64,000 bases of DNA from Emmonsiellopsis sp. PD_33 (lineage: Eukaryota > Ascomycota > Eurotiomycetes > Onygenales > Ajellomycetaceae): positions 62,001-126,000 of the forward strand of contig JANTQF010000065.1 of NCBI GenBank assembly GCA_032988165.1, read 5' to 3'. The notes beneath the pieces were generated by a model. The model did no database searches and had not been told where the DNA came from. It worked only from the letters and a program-made list of their open reading frames with translations. Below, piece after piece: positions 1-12,062 of the stretch (the first letter of the stretch is position 1; the number at the start of each line of letters is the position of its first letter). Both the position numbers and the translations under genes were made by a program.

Positions 1-372
1 CTGCCCTCTCTTCGTTATTCTCTGTTTGTCTCCATGATGTCCACCCTTAGACCGTCCTTGACGAGGGACAGCTGAGATACAGCCGCTCTGTTGACCTTCT
101 TCTTTTGCTGCGGGCCTCGAGTCGAGCAGACGGTACATACTTCTCATATTCTCACCACAATATGTAACCCCCTCGTACACAACTTTCACTAACACACAAC
201 CCGAGAATAGGTTTACCTACCTACTTGATGTGAAGTCGAAAGCAACTATGGTTGGCTTTACCTGGAAATGGCTATGGGGATGCCGTGACTCCACAACCAA
301 GCAGCTGGAGGCGGCACAGATCTCGGGAGCAAACAGTATGCTCTGATATTGGCCTATTGAGCCTTTTCCAAG

Positions 373-624
373 ATGGCTGCAACCGTCCTGACGTTGTCCT
401 TTTCAGGAACCCCATCGGAGCTTGCGGATACAGCTGCCAAACCAGCACGTTCTCCCTGCAAGTCCTGCCGGGAGCGAGGTGTCGAATGCGATAGCCACTA
501 CCCACAGTGCTCACAGTGCTTCCAGGAGCAACTGCTTTGCTTCTATACTGCTGGGCCAAGGCGGAAAGGTCGCACCGTCAAACGGGCCTGCGTTGCCACA
601 CAGTCAATGGTTACGGATACTTGA
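373..624 (+). pseudogene. Zn(II)2Cys6 transcription factor N-terminal stub
   Basis: The 83-residue reading frame starts with ATG and carries a full fungal binuclear zinc cluster: Cys29, 32, 39, 46, 49 and 56, spaced C-x2-C-x6-C-x6-C-x2-C-x6-C, followed by a basic run (PRRKGRTVKR). In intact family members this DNA-binding domain is followed by several hundred residues including a fungal transcription factor domain. Here the frame stops soon after the cluster, and downstream to about 1.1 kb only short pieces are seen (for example LQNRQEQKELEEQ near 1035-1070), split by stops. I read it as the broken 5' end of a regulator gene. An unseen intron just after the cluster could rescue it, but I found no convincing continuation. 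Confidence 0.5.
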
Positions 625-2352
625 GTGGACGAGGATTCAATATGCTATGCATCTGTCGAATTTGGTATCCTTTATGGGTAGGGCTTGTCTTTATCACGAA
701 GAACGATGATATGACGGTTAGTTTGGCTCTAAATCGTTCCTTTGATAGTTACTAACCAATTAAATCAGAAGAGCCCAAACGACCCGTGTCATTTTACCCT
801 CATTTCTACACCAGTTTCGACCCAGGGACCCTGCCCACGATGATATTCCTCCGTTGACCGGCTCGAATACGTTCTAAGAATAGACGTTAATAGGAATAGA
901 CTTGATGGAGTGCTTGAAACACCACGTACCTCGCGCCATGTGTTGAAGGGGCTATATACTGGTCTAAAAACTCGTCGGATAGCCGAAAGAACAGCTGCGC
1001 GTCCTAGTTGAAAGGGTTGTCGCAGTTTCCGTACTTGCAGAATCGGCAGGAGCAAAAGGAGCTTGAGGAGCAATAGTTTCTGTCAAATGGATTTAATAGA
1101 GTCCTGATAAAGGGCCAAATCTTTCAAGCCGTACCTATAATACCCATGCTCCTATGGGAGTCAGAGAACGCAAGACATGAAAGAGGCCATCAAACCATGA
1201 TGAATCACAAAAAAGTTTTTGAAAACACGCCCTCATAATCCAATATCCACGGACACGGGACAAGAGGGAGAACCCTTCACAACCTGCCGTGCTTTCCAAA
1301 TGGGAGCACCTTCGCCCTCGAAGGATTAGATGAATACATCCTATCCGATAGTACCACGCACATCGTCGAGCTTGAACATAGGTAGTGGACGTGCAAACCA
1401 ATCGATTACTCAACCTGTCAGCTTCCTATTCACCAATCGCAACAGATATCTCGCGTTGTGTAGATGTAATATAATAATAATATAATAACAAGAGCAGCAC
1501 GGATTAGTATTAAGATGCAAAACATACCATATCTCACCATAATTTGTAGAGTATATGAGTTGTTTACGTAGCAGTCATAACAACTCGACCGTCTCGCTAG
1601 ATCGTCCCCGGCCCCAGCCCACGCGGCCAGGAACCTTATGGAGGAAGCCTTTCCTTTTCGACTATTATTCGTCCTCTGTGAAGCGCGCCACGTTAGCAAT
1701 ATAAGGGGTGGGTAAGGTGGACACGGTGTGCGGTATGTATGGCGGTGGGGGGGGGGGGGTTGGGAATGGCATTGATACAGGGAGAAATCAGTGGATGTTC
1801 GCAGCGTCGCTTTTAAGGGGGGGATTGTTTTCTGGATTTCCTGTAATGGTTGCTTCGGAAGTTGCATGACTAGAGACTCGCTCCCCTCGTGGGCTGGAGG
1901 TCGAGCAGCTGTTCCGTACTCAGTCAAGGCTATGATGGTTATTTGAATGAAAGACATCGAGATGGTATCTCCACAAAATAAATAGTAGAGGAGAGGAGAT
2001 GAGAGGACCGCAGCAGTTGAAGATAAAGAAAATGAAAGGAGGGTTGAAAAGATGTCTGGATACAACCTTTGATCATGAATAATGTTATTCAGGGGGGTTT
2101 CTGTCTGGTGTTGACTGTGAAGGGAGGTGACCAGCCCAGCGCCCATCTAACACTGCACATCGCATCTCTGACACCTCCTTGACACCTCCTTTATCATGCC
2201 ATCTCAATGCAAGCCCTCGTGCATACTGAACTTTTATTATGAGCTAGGGTTGAGGGTCCCAGACTCCTAGAAGAAAATTTCAGCCCATTGTAACCAGCCC
2301 TAGTGATGTTGATCTGCATTTATCCTTTATCTTGACACAACCCGGAGAGCTC
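625..2352. other. no supported gene; decayed or non-coding
   Basis: Only short interrupted frames are present. A 238-residue minus-strand frame at 1430-2146 is low-complexity and lacks a recognisable domain. A poly-G run lies near 1747-1760. Confidence 0.5.
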
Positions 2353-2592
2353 TCAATGGGCAGTCTGACAGGCTGCCAGCCCCCAGTGGACCGGATGGTG
2401 CTCCCCAGTTAGCACTAAGAGGGGACGCGCGCCCTGATCCAGAAGCAGTTCCATGACGCCTGAAGTGTGTTTAGTGAGACTTGATCCATAGAGCAGTTGA
2501 GCAGTTGAACTGTTGTTTTCCTCCAGGGTCACATTTGTATGTGCGTTGAGAAAATCGCTGACGACCTGGATAGATCCTTTTAACGCGGCCAT
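2353..2592 (-). pseudogene. ankyrin-repeat-like fragment
   Basis: The 79-residue frame contains ankyrin-like elements: an AALKGSIQVVSDFLNAHTNV segment and a second one around VMELLLDQGARPLLVL, each resembling the helix-turn-helix of an ankyrin repeat (A..G...VV..LL..GA). Upstream on the same strand a further ankyrin-like phrase (IAHGVDVVQKYG) can be read in a broken frame. No start, partner domain or intron structure can be traced. It is probably the remnant of one of the many NACHT/ankyrin-type fungal genes; a chance resemblance cannot be excluded. Confidence 0.35.
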
Positions 2593-3483
2593 CCGTACTT
2601 CTGGACAACATCAACTCCATGCGCTATACAGCCTTTTCATTCCATGTGGCTCTTGGGTGGGCTCCCGTCTTTTAATGGCCATTCACCGAAAGATCGCTTG
2701 TGTTTTTGACGGCAACAAGCAAGTAGGGACACCAGAAGACAGCAGCAAAGGAGGTACAAGGAGTACCTAACCGTTAACTTTACTGGGAGTCAGGACCCTG
2801 ACGGGCTCGAGAGATAACTACCTGGGCATTTAGTTAGCGAGGGCTGCTTAAATCTTGCATCTTTCGGGTGGAATCTGATATCTTGTGAGTTGATGGTCTT
2901 TTTGTCTGGCACATAGTAATAAAAATAACTAACCTGGAAGATGCAACAAAGGAGACGCAGGCACAGAGTGGATCAACTAACTAGAGACTGGCTATTTATC
3001 TCTCATAAATAGGCAGAAAATGACCTTTAAAATACTAGCAGAGTGCTGATTTCTCCCTCCGTCGTCGCTGCAGCTGACCGTTTGTTTAGTTGTCAAGTTT
3101 CAAGTTAATGTTGACAACCCGATGCGAAAACCGTTGTCTCCCATGGTTGCACAAGTTCATTTCTCTGCGGGCTCTGACATCTGCGGTGCGCTGTCTGGGG
3201 GTCTGTGTGTCCTGATGTTTGTTGTCTCTTGATTGATGCCCGCGACTGAATAAACCCCATCATGTGTCAACTTCCCGTGCGGTACATGGTTTCTCGGACG
3301 AGGACATCAATGGCTGGGTTGCAGTTGGCCATACGAGAAGTTGCGGGCGTGACTCTCTTTATCGTCAGTCGAGGCTTCTTCTTGTGCCAGATACATCCGC
3401 AATACTTCGGTAGTTACATTGAACCATCGAAGCAAAAACGAACCAACGAATTACGCTAGCAAGTCTGCGTAAAGCTTGACTCT
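2593..3483. other. no supported gene
   Basis: No coherent coding frame or RNA gene seen. The stretch ends at the left target duplication of the MITE. Confidence 0.5.
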
Positions 3484-3890
3484 TTAGGCCCTGTTCAGTG
3501 CAAAACTGGTTCTTCCTTTTTGTTTCTCCCAGACACACTTCTTGGCAAATATTTGCATAATTCTACATAATTTTGCTGATATAATCAATAAAATACAATA
3601 AAATACTGTTTTTTGGTACTACTTAGTATAGACTAAATTAGTATGTTTTTAACCCACTTAGTATAGAATTAGTGAGAATTAGGGGAGACTATAGCTTAAC
3701 TAGGAAAGGTGGGCCCACTTTTAATAAGAGAAAAGCTATCTCCAGAAGTCAGACTCTCAGCTCTGATCTGGCTGTGATTTCTGGAGATTCTTCAAGATCT
3801 GCATGTTTTAGCTCTGTTTGTAAAAATACTACTCCACTCTAGTATGATGGGGGAGAAACAAGAAACAGTTTTTCACTGAACAGGGCCTTA
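3484..3890. mobile_element. PIF/Harbinger-like MITE with TTA target duplication
   Basis: A 401-bp element (3487-3887) is flanked by TTA on both sides (3484-3486 and 3888-3890). Its ends are inverted repeats: the left end begins GGCCCTGTTCAGTGCAAAAC, and the right end reads the same in reverse complement with one mismatch in the first 22 bases. Similarity continues into the next 15-20 bases (GTTTCTC present in both). A 3-bp TWA duplication plus GGCCCTG-type ends is the hallmark of Tourist/PIF-Harbinger MITEs. The interior is AT-rich, has no coding frame and, by my reading, no CpG. Being non-autonomous, it would need a transposase from elsewhere. Confidence 0.8.
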
Positions 3891-4921
3891 ACTACTCGAA
3901 TACGCCCTTAGCGGCGACGAGATTTGCCTGGAAATAACTAATCACAGGCTCGGTCTCGGATAGTTAACCGCTGATTCGCCGCCACGGAGAAGCCTGGGGG
4001 TCTTTCGCCGACGATGATTAATCCACACCATTTCCCACCAGCAACCCCAAAATATCCGTCCTTTTCGGTGTCCGAGCTCCCGCAGACTCGGCGCAGAGCA
4101 GAATTATTGTCCGACCTTGTGGGGACTGGTTTCCTCGGCTGGCTTTTGGCCTATTGCTGCCTGTGGTTTATGAAGTCCTTGATGGATCACAGAATGGCTG
4201 GCTTACATCCGTGTTCGGACTTAGCAGAATCGCGGGCTGTAAAACCTCTAACTGCGAAACCTTGCGTGCGAGCTAGCGGGAACAAGCCCTTTGATAAATA
4301 AGCCGTTTGCTTGGAATCTTTCCGGTTTGATTTCAAACCTCGCGTTCCCTTTCTCTTGCGGCTACCTAATACTATAATAGCATCGTTACGCCTCGGCCCC
4401 CCCCCCCCCAAGTCACACCAGACCACGGAAAGTGACAGTTAACGCTTTCTTGATATTGCTGATACTTCCATCTCAGTTCTCTTTTGCTGGGTATACCTGT
4501 CTCATCACCCTTGTTGTTTCTGTTTCGCCCCCAATCGTTTGTCTGTTGGGTTGAAGTAGTATCGCCCTCTTCCCGTCGGGTTCTCGTCAAGCTTGGTGTA
4601 CTCCATGTATGCGCATAGCTATCTTTGCAAATACGCGCATTAAGGACTTTTTATCCCCTTTCTACCTTTATTGCTTCCGTTGAGTAATATAAATACCCGA
4701 CATCCGGATTTATCAACTCTTCATCTTACTCCTTGTGCCGGACCCCGTTTTATACCATCAGCTGTTATTTTCCTATCCGTCAGCTTACCTTGCATCCCGA
4801 CGATACCCCGTCTCCACATTTTACTTTTCAGCTTGGATCATAGAACGTGGTTGGATCTATTCTGGGCAGCCGACACGATCTTGGCATACCCCCTTTGGTC
4901 CTACAAGTTCGATTCCTCATA
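3891..4921. other. intergenic and upstream region of the MFS gene
   Basis: No supported gene. A poly-C run lies near 4399-4410. The region just before 4922 is probably promoter and leader of the transporter; no specific operator is claimed. Confidence 0.5.
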
Positions 4922-6666
4922 ATGTCATCAGGCAATGGGGAAAAGGACGCCGGGAGGCCGATCTACGATCAAGTCTTGAACGAGCTGAAGGAGTTTGACG
5001 ATGACACATCGAAAACAACACCACAGGGTCCTGGATCGAGCAGATCTAGTGCAACTGAAATTCCGGGTCAATCGACACCCGCACATCAATATCTAAAGCA
5101 GAGCGAAGGGTCAAGTCATCTATCCTCTGATATTTCAAATCTCAGGGATCCGGAGAAATCTCTCAATGGCGAGAAGGATGCCGAAATGGGGCAACCAACG
5201 CAGGCACCTCCTTCTAATCCTATGGACCCAAGTTCGTTTCCAGATGGGGGATTGGAAGCATGGACCGTTGTTTTTGGTGGGTTCTGTGCCTTGTTCGTGA
5301 GTTTTGGATGGATTAATTGTAAGTTAACCCCTCTATTAATCGGGCGATTCGGGCAGTAAGTTAATCGTATGAAATAGGCATCGGTATATTCCAAGATTAC
5401 TATCAAGAACATCTACTGAGCTCCTATGCCCCAAGCACTATAGCTTGGATTCCTTCGCTTGAATCATCTATGATGCTTGCTACGGTATGTCAAAAATTAT
5501 CCCCAGCTATATGTTACTCTCCTGGCGAGGCGTCTATTGGGCGGTGCTAAATGTTCGTACAGGCTCCTTTTTGCGGAAAAATATTTGACAGCTATGGCCC
5601 GCGTTACCTCCTCCTGGCAGGAACAATACTCCACGTGTTTGGTCTGATGATGACATCCATCTCAACCAGCTATTACCAGATCCTCCTAGCTCAAGGTATC
5701 TGTAGTCCCATTGGCGCCGGGGCTGTTTTCTATCCGGCCATCAATAGCACTGCCACTTGGTTCTTCAAAAAAAGGGCCTATGCCCTCGGAATCGTGGCGA
5801 GTGGCTCTAGCTTGGGAGGCGTGATCCTACCCATCATGGTTGAAAGACTTGTTACCCGGATAGGATATGCTTGGACAATGAGGGTTTGCGCATTTACCAT
5901 ACTCGGTCTATGTGTCATAGCAAATTTGACAATCAAGTCGAGAATTCCACCCAATCCTAAGCCATTCAAGCTCACAGACTTCACGAGTCCGTTCAAGGAG
6001 ATGCCCTTCCTCTTAACAACTATAGCCAGCTGGCTGTTCTTCTGGGGCATATTCTTACCTTTTACTTTTATCATTTCAACTGGCCGTGCATATGGCATGT
6101 CTCCTAATTTGACGGGCTACGTTATCCCAATCGTCAATGCAGCAAGGTATGCTTATTCTGACACACGACCTAACCCCAACCAGTTCCCTTCAAGAAATTA
6201 CCCGAAATGCCCTTTCTCACGTACCAAACATAGTATTTTCGGCCGGACTCTCCCTAGCTACATCGCCGACCGCCTCGGCCGCTTCAACACCATGATAATC
6301 ACCGGCTACCTATCCGCTATCCTGGTTCTCGCCGTCTGGCTCCCCGCCCGCGGTACCGTGCCAATTCTCATTTTTGGTGGCCTTTACGGCTTTACGTCCG
6401 GCACCTTCGTGTCCCTCGGTCCGGCCCTGATTGCACAGATCTCAGACGTCCGCCAGATAGGCGTGCGCACGGGATCCATGTTTTTTTTTACCTCTCTCGC
6501 ATCTTTGACGGGGAACCCGATCGGCGGGGCGCTCGTGGGAAACATATCACAGCCTACGTTTTGGAAGATGCAGGTGTTTTCGGGGGTTGTGATGTTGGCA
6601 GGAAGTACCTTTTTCGTCCTGGCGCGGATTAAGTTGGGAGGGATGCAGTTGAAGAAGAGGTTTTGA
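4922..6666 (+). CDS. MFS transporter, monocarboxylate (MCT) type
   Basis: Membrane permease of the major facilitator superfamily, fungal monocarboxylate-transporter-like group; the substrate cannot be told from sequence. Exons by splice signals and frame: 4922-5318, 5378-5484, 5563-6146, 6234-6666, giving 506 residues, normal for the family. A hydrophilic N-terminus of about 110 residues (Ser/Thr/Glu rich, charged) precedes the first membrane span (VFGGFCALFVSFGWIN). Exon 2 supplies GIFQDYYQEHLLSSYAPSTI and the next span; exon 3 the loop GKIFDSYGPR (an MFS-type D..GPR loop) and spans 3-7; exon 4 ADRLGRFN and spans 8-12. The last junction gives NAASIFGR, typical of this group. The third intron (87 nt) is a multiple of three and has no stop, so it reads through. 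The start follows from the ATG at 4922; an in-frame ATG at 4847 is less likely. The gene stands alone, not in a visible cluster. Confidence 0.9.
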
Positions 6667-7634
6667 TTGCCTTTTTTGTATCTTCAAGTTTTATTCGAAA
6701 AGATTCTGTTCGTTCCCTATGATTTGGGTTCTATCCTTAATTATTGGGTATTGTTCTCCCCTCTTCTCTACACTACTTGGATCTGTTTGACAAGGGACTG
6801 CGGCTTTTCTTTAATTCTTTTTGTCATTTCCCATGTTCCTGCCCTCACCTTGAATAGATCGAAATCGCGCCTATTATTGTATATATAGACATATAAATAA
6901 ATAGAATAATGATTAATGATTAATGAGCGAGAAGTACAGTCAGTCTTCTATGAAACATCTTTAAACCAGCAATATATTCCCCGAGAAGGGTAAATCAAAA
7001 AAATCAAACGGGATACTCATGATTCCCCTGAGACTAAGCGCGGTAGACGAGGTTGCCCCGACAACACCCGCTGTTGCCGCGCTGGTCGATTCCCCACAAA
7101 CCAGATAAACTTTGCTTGCACATCGACCTCCAGCATCCGTTTTCTCCAAGGCAAGACAAGGCAAGGTAGGTAAGTATAGAAGTAGCTTCGAGCTCTTCTT
7201 TTTTCTTTTTATTTTGTTGTTTTTTTTCCCCGCTTGTTGGGAGTGAGCGCCTCTTTTTTGGGTTTTTGTTGGTGAGTTGCTGTTTGTTTTTTGCTGTGTT
7301 TGTTTGGCTTTGTGGCCTTTCTTTTTCCCTCCTCCGCCTCTAGGGATACGGACGACGAAACGACGCGTTTATTTTGTGGGAAAGGCCTTTCGTGGGACTC
7401 TAATTTCTGGGGTTTATTTTATTTTCTGGGGCCTTTTCACATTGCGAATTTTTCCTATATCCCAGTTCGTTACGACGCCGCACAGGGGAAGTGAGGGAAT
7501 GTCAAATTGAAGGTTTAGGGGATTGAACACCAGCAACGGGACACAAAGTTAGGAGATAGAGGAAGAGGGAAACCGACGCGACATCAAGCCGACAGAAGAC
7601 GGATCAAATTTTTTTTCTATCAGCCATCACCACC
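6667..7634. other. intergenic between MFS gene and kinesin
   Basis: AT- and T-rich sequence with no coherent gene. The last 150 bases are probably the kinesin leader. Confidence 0.5.
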
Positions 7635-10274
7635 ATGTCTGTTCGCGTAATTGCGCGAATCCGCCCGCTCCTGAAAACGGAGCGGGAAACGGACGTAATA
7701 GTCCGCTCGGGAACCACCGCGATACCCGCGTACCCATTATCTATCAAATACGACGCGACGAAGCCTACGAAAATTGCCTCGACGACGACGGCTTTGAAGG
7801 GGAAGAAGCAAAAGGATACAGTGGTGGGCGATAAGGATAGGGATAGGGATAATCTGGTGCGGATTCCGAATCCGAAGAATGAGGGGGAGGAGTTCACGTT
7901 TCAGTTTAATGGGGTTTATGATGGGGAGGTATCGCAGCAGGAGATTTTTGATGCGGAGGGTGAGTTTGCTTCCTGTTTTTTCCCTTTGGGGCGTATTAGG
8001 GCCAGTTGGTAGTTTTGGGTTTGGTATATAACAGAATATAAGCATGGAGAGCGCTCGAAGGACTAACGGACATCTTTTTCTACTTTCTACAGTGGCTCCT
8101 ACGATAAAACACCTCTTCAATGGGTTCGACGTCACGATTTTCGCATACGGTGTCACTGGCACTGGTAAAACACATACAATGCGGGGTGGGAAGACGCTTG
8201 TCGATAGAGGCGTGATCCCACGACTCTTGAGCGGAATTTACAGGCGTAACCGTAAGATTGAGAAGGATACCCAGGGTGAAACGAAGGTCGATGTGGTTAT
8301 GAGCTACTATGAGATATATAACGATAAGGTGTTTGACCTTTTTGAACCCCCGGAAAAAAGGACGGCTACGGGCCTCCCGCTACGTGATGGCGGTGGGAAA
8401 ACCGTTGTTGTGGGATTGACTGAACGGCCCTGCACGACATTGAAGGAGTTTGAGATGCTGTATGATCAGGCAAACGTGAATAGGTCGACCTCAGCGACGA
8501 AGGTAGGAAATATAAATCGAGGTCGAAGTTGCAAGAAAAATTCATACTGACAGCATTCCCATAGTTGAACGCTCATTCGTCGAGATCCCATGCTATCCTC
8601 TGTGTCAAATTGGTGATTACCACCGGCGACCAAACACGTGTGAGCGTTGCGTCTGCCATCGACCTTGCCGGGTCAGAAGACAATCGTCGAACGGAAAATG
8701 GCAAGGAGCGCATGGTCGAATCCGCCAGTATAAACAAAAGTCTATTCGTTCTCGCTCAATGCGTCGAGGCAATCAGCAAAAAACAAACTCGGATCCCCTA
8801 CCGCGAGTCGAAAATGACTCGGATATTATCATTGGGCCAAAATAATGGGCTTACCATTATGATTTTGAACCTTGCCCCTATCCGCTCCTACCATCTTGAC
8901 ACGCTCAGTTCGCTCAATTTCGCAAACCGTACAAAGAAGATCGAGGTTCGCGAGGTGGAGAATGAACCTATCTTCAAAGGACCTCCCCGGCCGGCTTTGC
9001 GTATGTCAAGTTTGACTGGCACATCGATGCAGCGTCAACCCTTGCGCCCATTAACCTCTTCTATAAATGTAAATATTGCAGTGCCCGCGCCAACTGATCC
9101 TGCCAAACCGGCAGATAGCAAACCTGCCAAAGCGTTTTCGGTTTATTCAGACAAGCCACAACCGAAGCCCTCCACACAGGTCAAGCGCTACGAACCCCCT
9201 AAAAGATCCTCGCCATTAAAACGTGGATCTGATGCGAGTGTTTTCGCATCTTCTCGTCCATCAAAGGTTTTCCGCCCCGCAGATTCCGCAGGGCTACAGA
9301 ATCTGGGTGGGGTATCAGCTGCAACCATTGAAGCCATGGTCGAGAAAAAGGTGGAAGAGGCCCTGGCTGCCCGAGCACTGAGTGAAGCTGGGAAGCGACA
9401 ACGTGACGCCCATCTATCTAATTCTCACGAGCTGAATGAGCAAGTGCAGCGTCGACTCGAGCTGCTGGAGCAGCGGATTGAGGGGAAGGAAGATGCAAGA
9501 GCCGAAGGCTTGTCTTATCTTCTAATGGGGAAACAGCATCAGTCACGGGGGGAGGATTCGTCTGCTTTGAGAATGTATCAATTGGCACAACCGTTTTTCC
9601 CGAGCAATGAGAAATTGGAAGGCAAAATTAGGGGGTTGAAGGAGAAGTTGAAAAATATAGGGCAAATGCATGCAGCCCCTCCAGTGCCTATTGTTCCGGC
9701 TGCAGACGACGAGAATGCGCCATATGAGCCAAGTACAAAACGGCCGGGAAGGCGGAAACGAGTCGTTAGAGAAACTGACGATAGCTTCGACGTCGATGGG
9801 GATGATGAATATCAACCATCTGACCGGAATGAACAATTCAGCGATGATGATATCCCTACGATACACTCTCGCGATGCCGCCAACCAGCCCAGAAAACCAT
9901 CAGCACCTAATACTTCCAAATCTCGAAAACGTTCGCCTAATCCGCCATTGAGTCCTTTAGATCAATCATCGAAAGAGAACACAACCAGGAGCCATGATTA
10001 CGAATCTCCCAACAATCCAGAAAACACGCCCCGCACCACTCATATCCTCACCACCATCAATACTCGGAACGTCAATCAGATAAAACTTCTCAAGGGGGTT
10101 GGGATTAAGAAAGCAGAAGCCATCGTCGATTGCCTATGTGAAATGGATGCCTGGAGTAATGATGATGGTGATAAGGACGGCGCAAGTCAGGCGCAGGTCC
10201 GCAGTTTGGTGGAGCTAGGGAAGATGAAGGGGGTGGGAGCGAAGACGGTGGAGAATATGCGAAATGCTATTTGA
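7635..10274 (+). CDS. kinesin motor protein, Kid/KIF22-like (kinesin-10 type)
   Basis: Microtubule motor with an N-terminal head and a DNA-binding-type tail. Exons 7635-7959, 8093-8502 and 8565-10274 give 814 residues; the start ATG sits in CACCATG. The head shows VRVIARIRP at the start, the P-loop GVTGTGKT at 128-135, switch I HSSRSH at 249-254, switch II DLAGSE at 278-283, and RIPYRESKMTR and NFANR further on. A low-complexity Pro/Ser/Lys stretch follows, then a probable coiled coil, then an acidic linker. The C-terminal 70 residues hold two GVG-type hairpins (LLKGVGIKKAEAIV and MKGVGAKTVENM), a helix-hairpin-helix like that of animal KIF22/Kid, which carries chromosome arms in mitosis. A nuclear, mitotic role is inferred from that architecture. 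Confidence 0.9.
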
Positions 10275-10971
10275 ATGAGTTTTGGTTAGACAAGGGGGGA
10301 GTAGGATGATAGGAGTGTTGGTGTTATTTTTGTTTTTGTTTTTCGCTTGGATTCCCCCCATTTTTTAAGGACTGGTCTACATATATGCCGTGTCCTTGTT
10401 TATGCATCATATCGGCTCGCATTGCTTCGCATTGCATAATTCCACATTTGCATCTGCATCAGTTTGTTTTCTTTTTCTTCATAGTCGTTGCCATCCAGCA
10501 AGGCGTTTTTGGGAGTTGGTTTTATCTCTTATCATCTGCCATATGCATATTTTATTCTTCCGCTTTTGAATTGATACCTATTTGCTCTTGTTCTCTTGGA
10601 CTTTCCTTCTCTATTGCGTTTTCATACTGCTTGAGCTTGAGGGCGACTGGAGGCCTTAGTATGATCATTTTGGGTGCTAACCTTCTTTTGCGCTCATATT
10701 TCAAGGACGAAGCGCATCCGTCCCCTGACTCCTCTTATCCTCCATCCATGATAAGAGCGGTCACATTGATGACTACTTCTCTTCCATGAGAAACACCAAC
10801 GACCCAACGACCGGAAAGCAACACTATCACCTACTCAAAACACCAATGACAAATAAGATGGGTAGTCAATATTCTAATCAATTCAGTTTATGAACTAAAC
10901 ACCGCGCCTAAGCACAACGAGAAACAATCAAACAACCACAATTTCATTAACCCCTACCAGAACACACAGGG
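10275..10971. other. kinesin 3' flank, no supported gene
   Basis: A 134-residue plus-strand frame at 10385-10789 is hydrophobic and T-rich but shows no domain. I read this stretch as 3' UTR and spacer. Confidence 0.5.
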
Positions 10972-11249
10972 TCACGACAAACAACGCCGAAAAACCCAAG
11001 AAAAAGCATTCCCCTCCGACCACGCCGTATACCCCCCATCAATAACCAACGAACTCCCCGTCATGAACCAGCTAGTCTCACTAAGCATAACAATCGTCGC
11101 CCCCGTGAACTCCTCCGGCCTCGCCAGCCTCCCAAGCGTATTCTCCCCCTCCCACAACTCCCTCAACCCCTCCGTCTCCTGAAACGTCTGCTCAACCATA
11201 GGCGTCAATATACGCCCAGGACATAACGAATTAACCCGAATATCCCTCA
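10972..11249 (-). pseudogene. C-terminal stub of a short-chain dehydrogenase
   Basis: About 90 residues match the last third of a classical SDR: IRVNSLCPGRILTPM, then LGRLARPEEFTGATIVMLS, then WFMTGSSLVIDGGYTAW. These are the known C-terminal signatures (I.VN...PG, R...PEE......FL.S, ...G....DGG). The N-terminal part with TGxxxGxG and the YxxxK active site is missing. Upstream on this strand the frame runs into unrelated sequence, although a perfect GTGAGT occurs near 11274. I take it as a truncated relic. An intron joining to an unseen exon is possible, but no SDR-like exon is found within 1 kb upstream. Confidence 0.6.
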
Positions 11250-12062
11250 GTGTACATAATTTTAGGGGTGACTCACCTTGTCGATCTGAAAGTCCTGGAT
11301 GAATGGGAAATTTTATACAAACTTGATAATATTCTGTGGGAAACAGACCCCCCTGAAGCTTTGTCGGTAGGCAATTGCTTAAACGCCGGCTTTGGACGTA
11401 AACGACGGGATGAAAATAATAATAATAATAGGCTAGCTGACTACTTTTTTGTCTACATACCATATGTTCGATACCCCTATCTACCCAGATTAGGAAATAT
11501 GCTTATACCACGCAACTCAACTACCCAAACCATGCAACCCATGACGTCATCGGCAGAGCAGACCGCAGGGAGTCAAATCGAACATTCTGCAACCCCATAA
11601 CAAGATTGTTTTGTGGGGTAAAACAAGTAATAAGGTACACACGGCTCATGTGTGGGTCTGAAGAAATGTGATCTTGTTCAGGCTGACAACGTCCCCGCTG
11701 TATCTGACACCTTTATGTCATAGTATCTATGAGCAGGCTGGAGAAAGCTGGGGATTTTCTCCACACGGAGAGCATGTATTAATTAATACTACTGAAAAAT
11801 GTGTACTGAAACCCCCTTTTTTTAATCAATGAGTCCAACTACCTTTCACAACTCATACCACGCCAGTGTGTGGATGGAAGACTGATATGAAGGCAGTTCA
11901 CGAAGGGCCCTTTTAAATACAAATACAATTCATAGAACAACTCGCCCACAGTGTGAGATCCAAGGAACTTTTTCTCTTCGTCCTTTTCGCTCCATCCTAC
12001 TCACCTACCTCCCCACCCTCAATGACACCAACTACAGCAACTACTCAACCAAAATCTCTCCC
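11250..12062. other. no supported gene
   Basis: Short broken frames only, with an (AAT)n stretch near 11415-11430. The right end is 3' flank of the hemerythrin-like gene. Confidence 0.45.

Noticed and set aside
1430..2146. 238-residue minus-strand open frame
   Set aside because: Low-complexity, Pro/Ser/Thr-rich, no domain, and formed partly by a poly-G/poly-C run; likely chance.
10385..10789. 134-residue hydrophobic frame after the kinesin
   Set aside because: T-rich 3' flank translating to hydrophobic residues; no conserved motif or intron signals.
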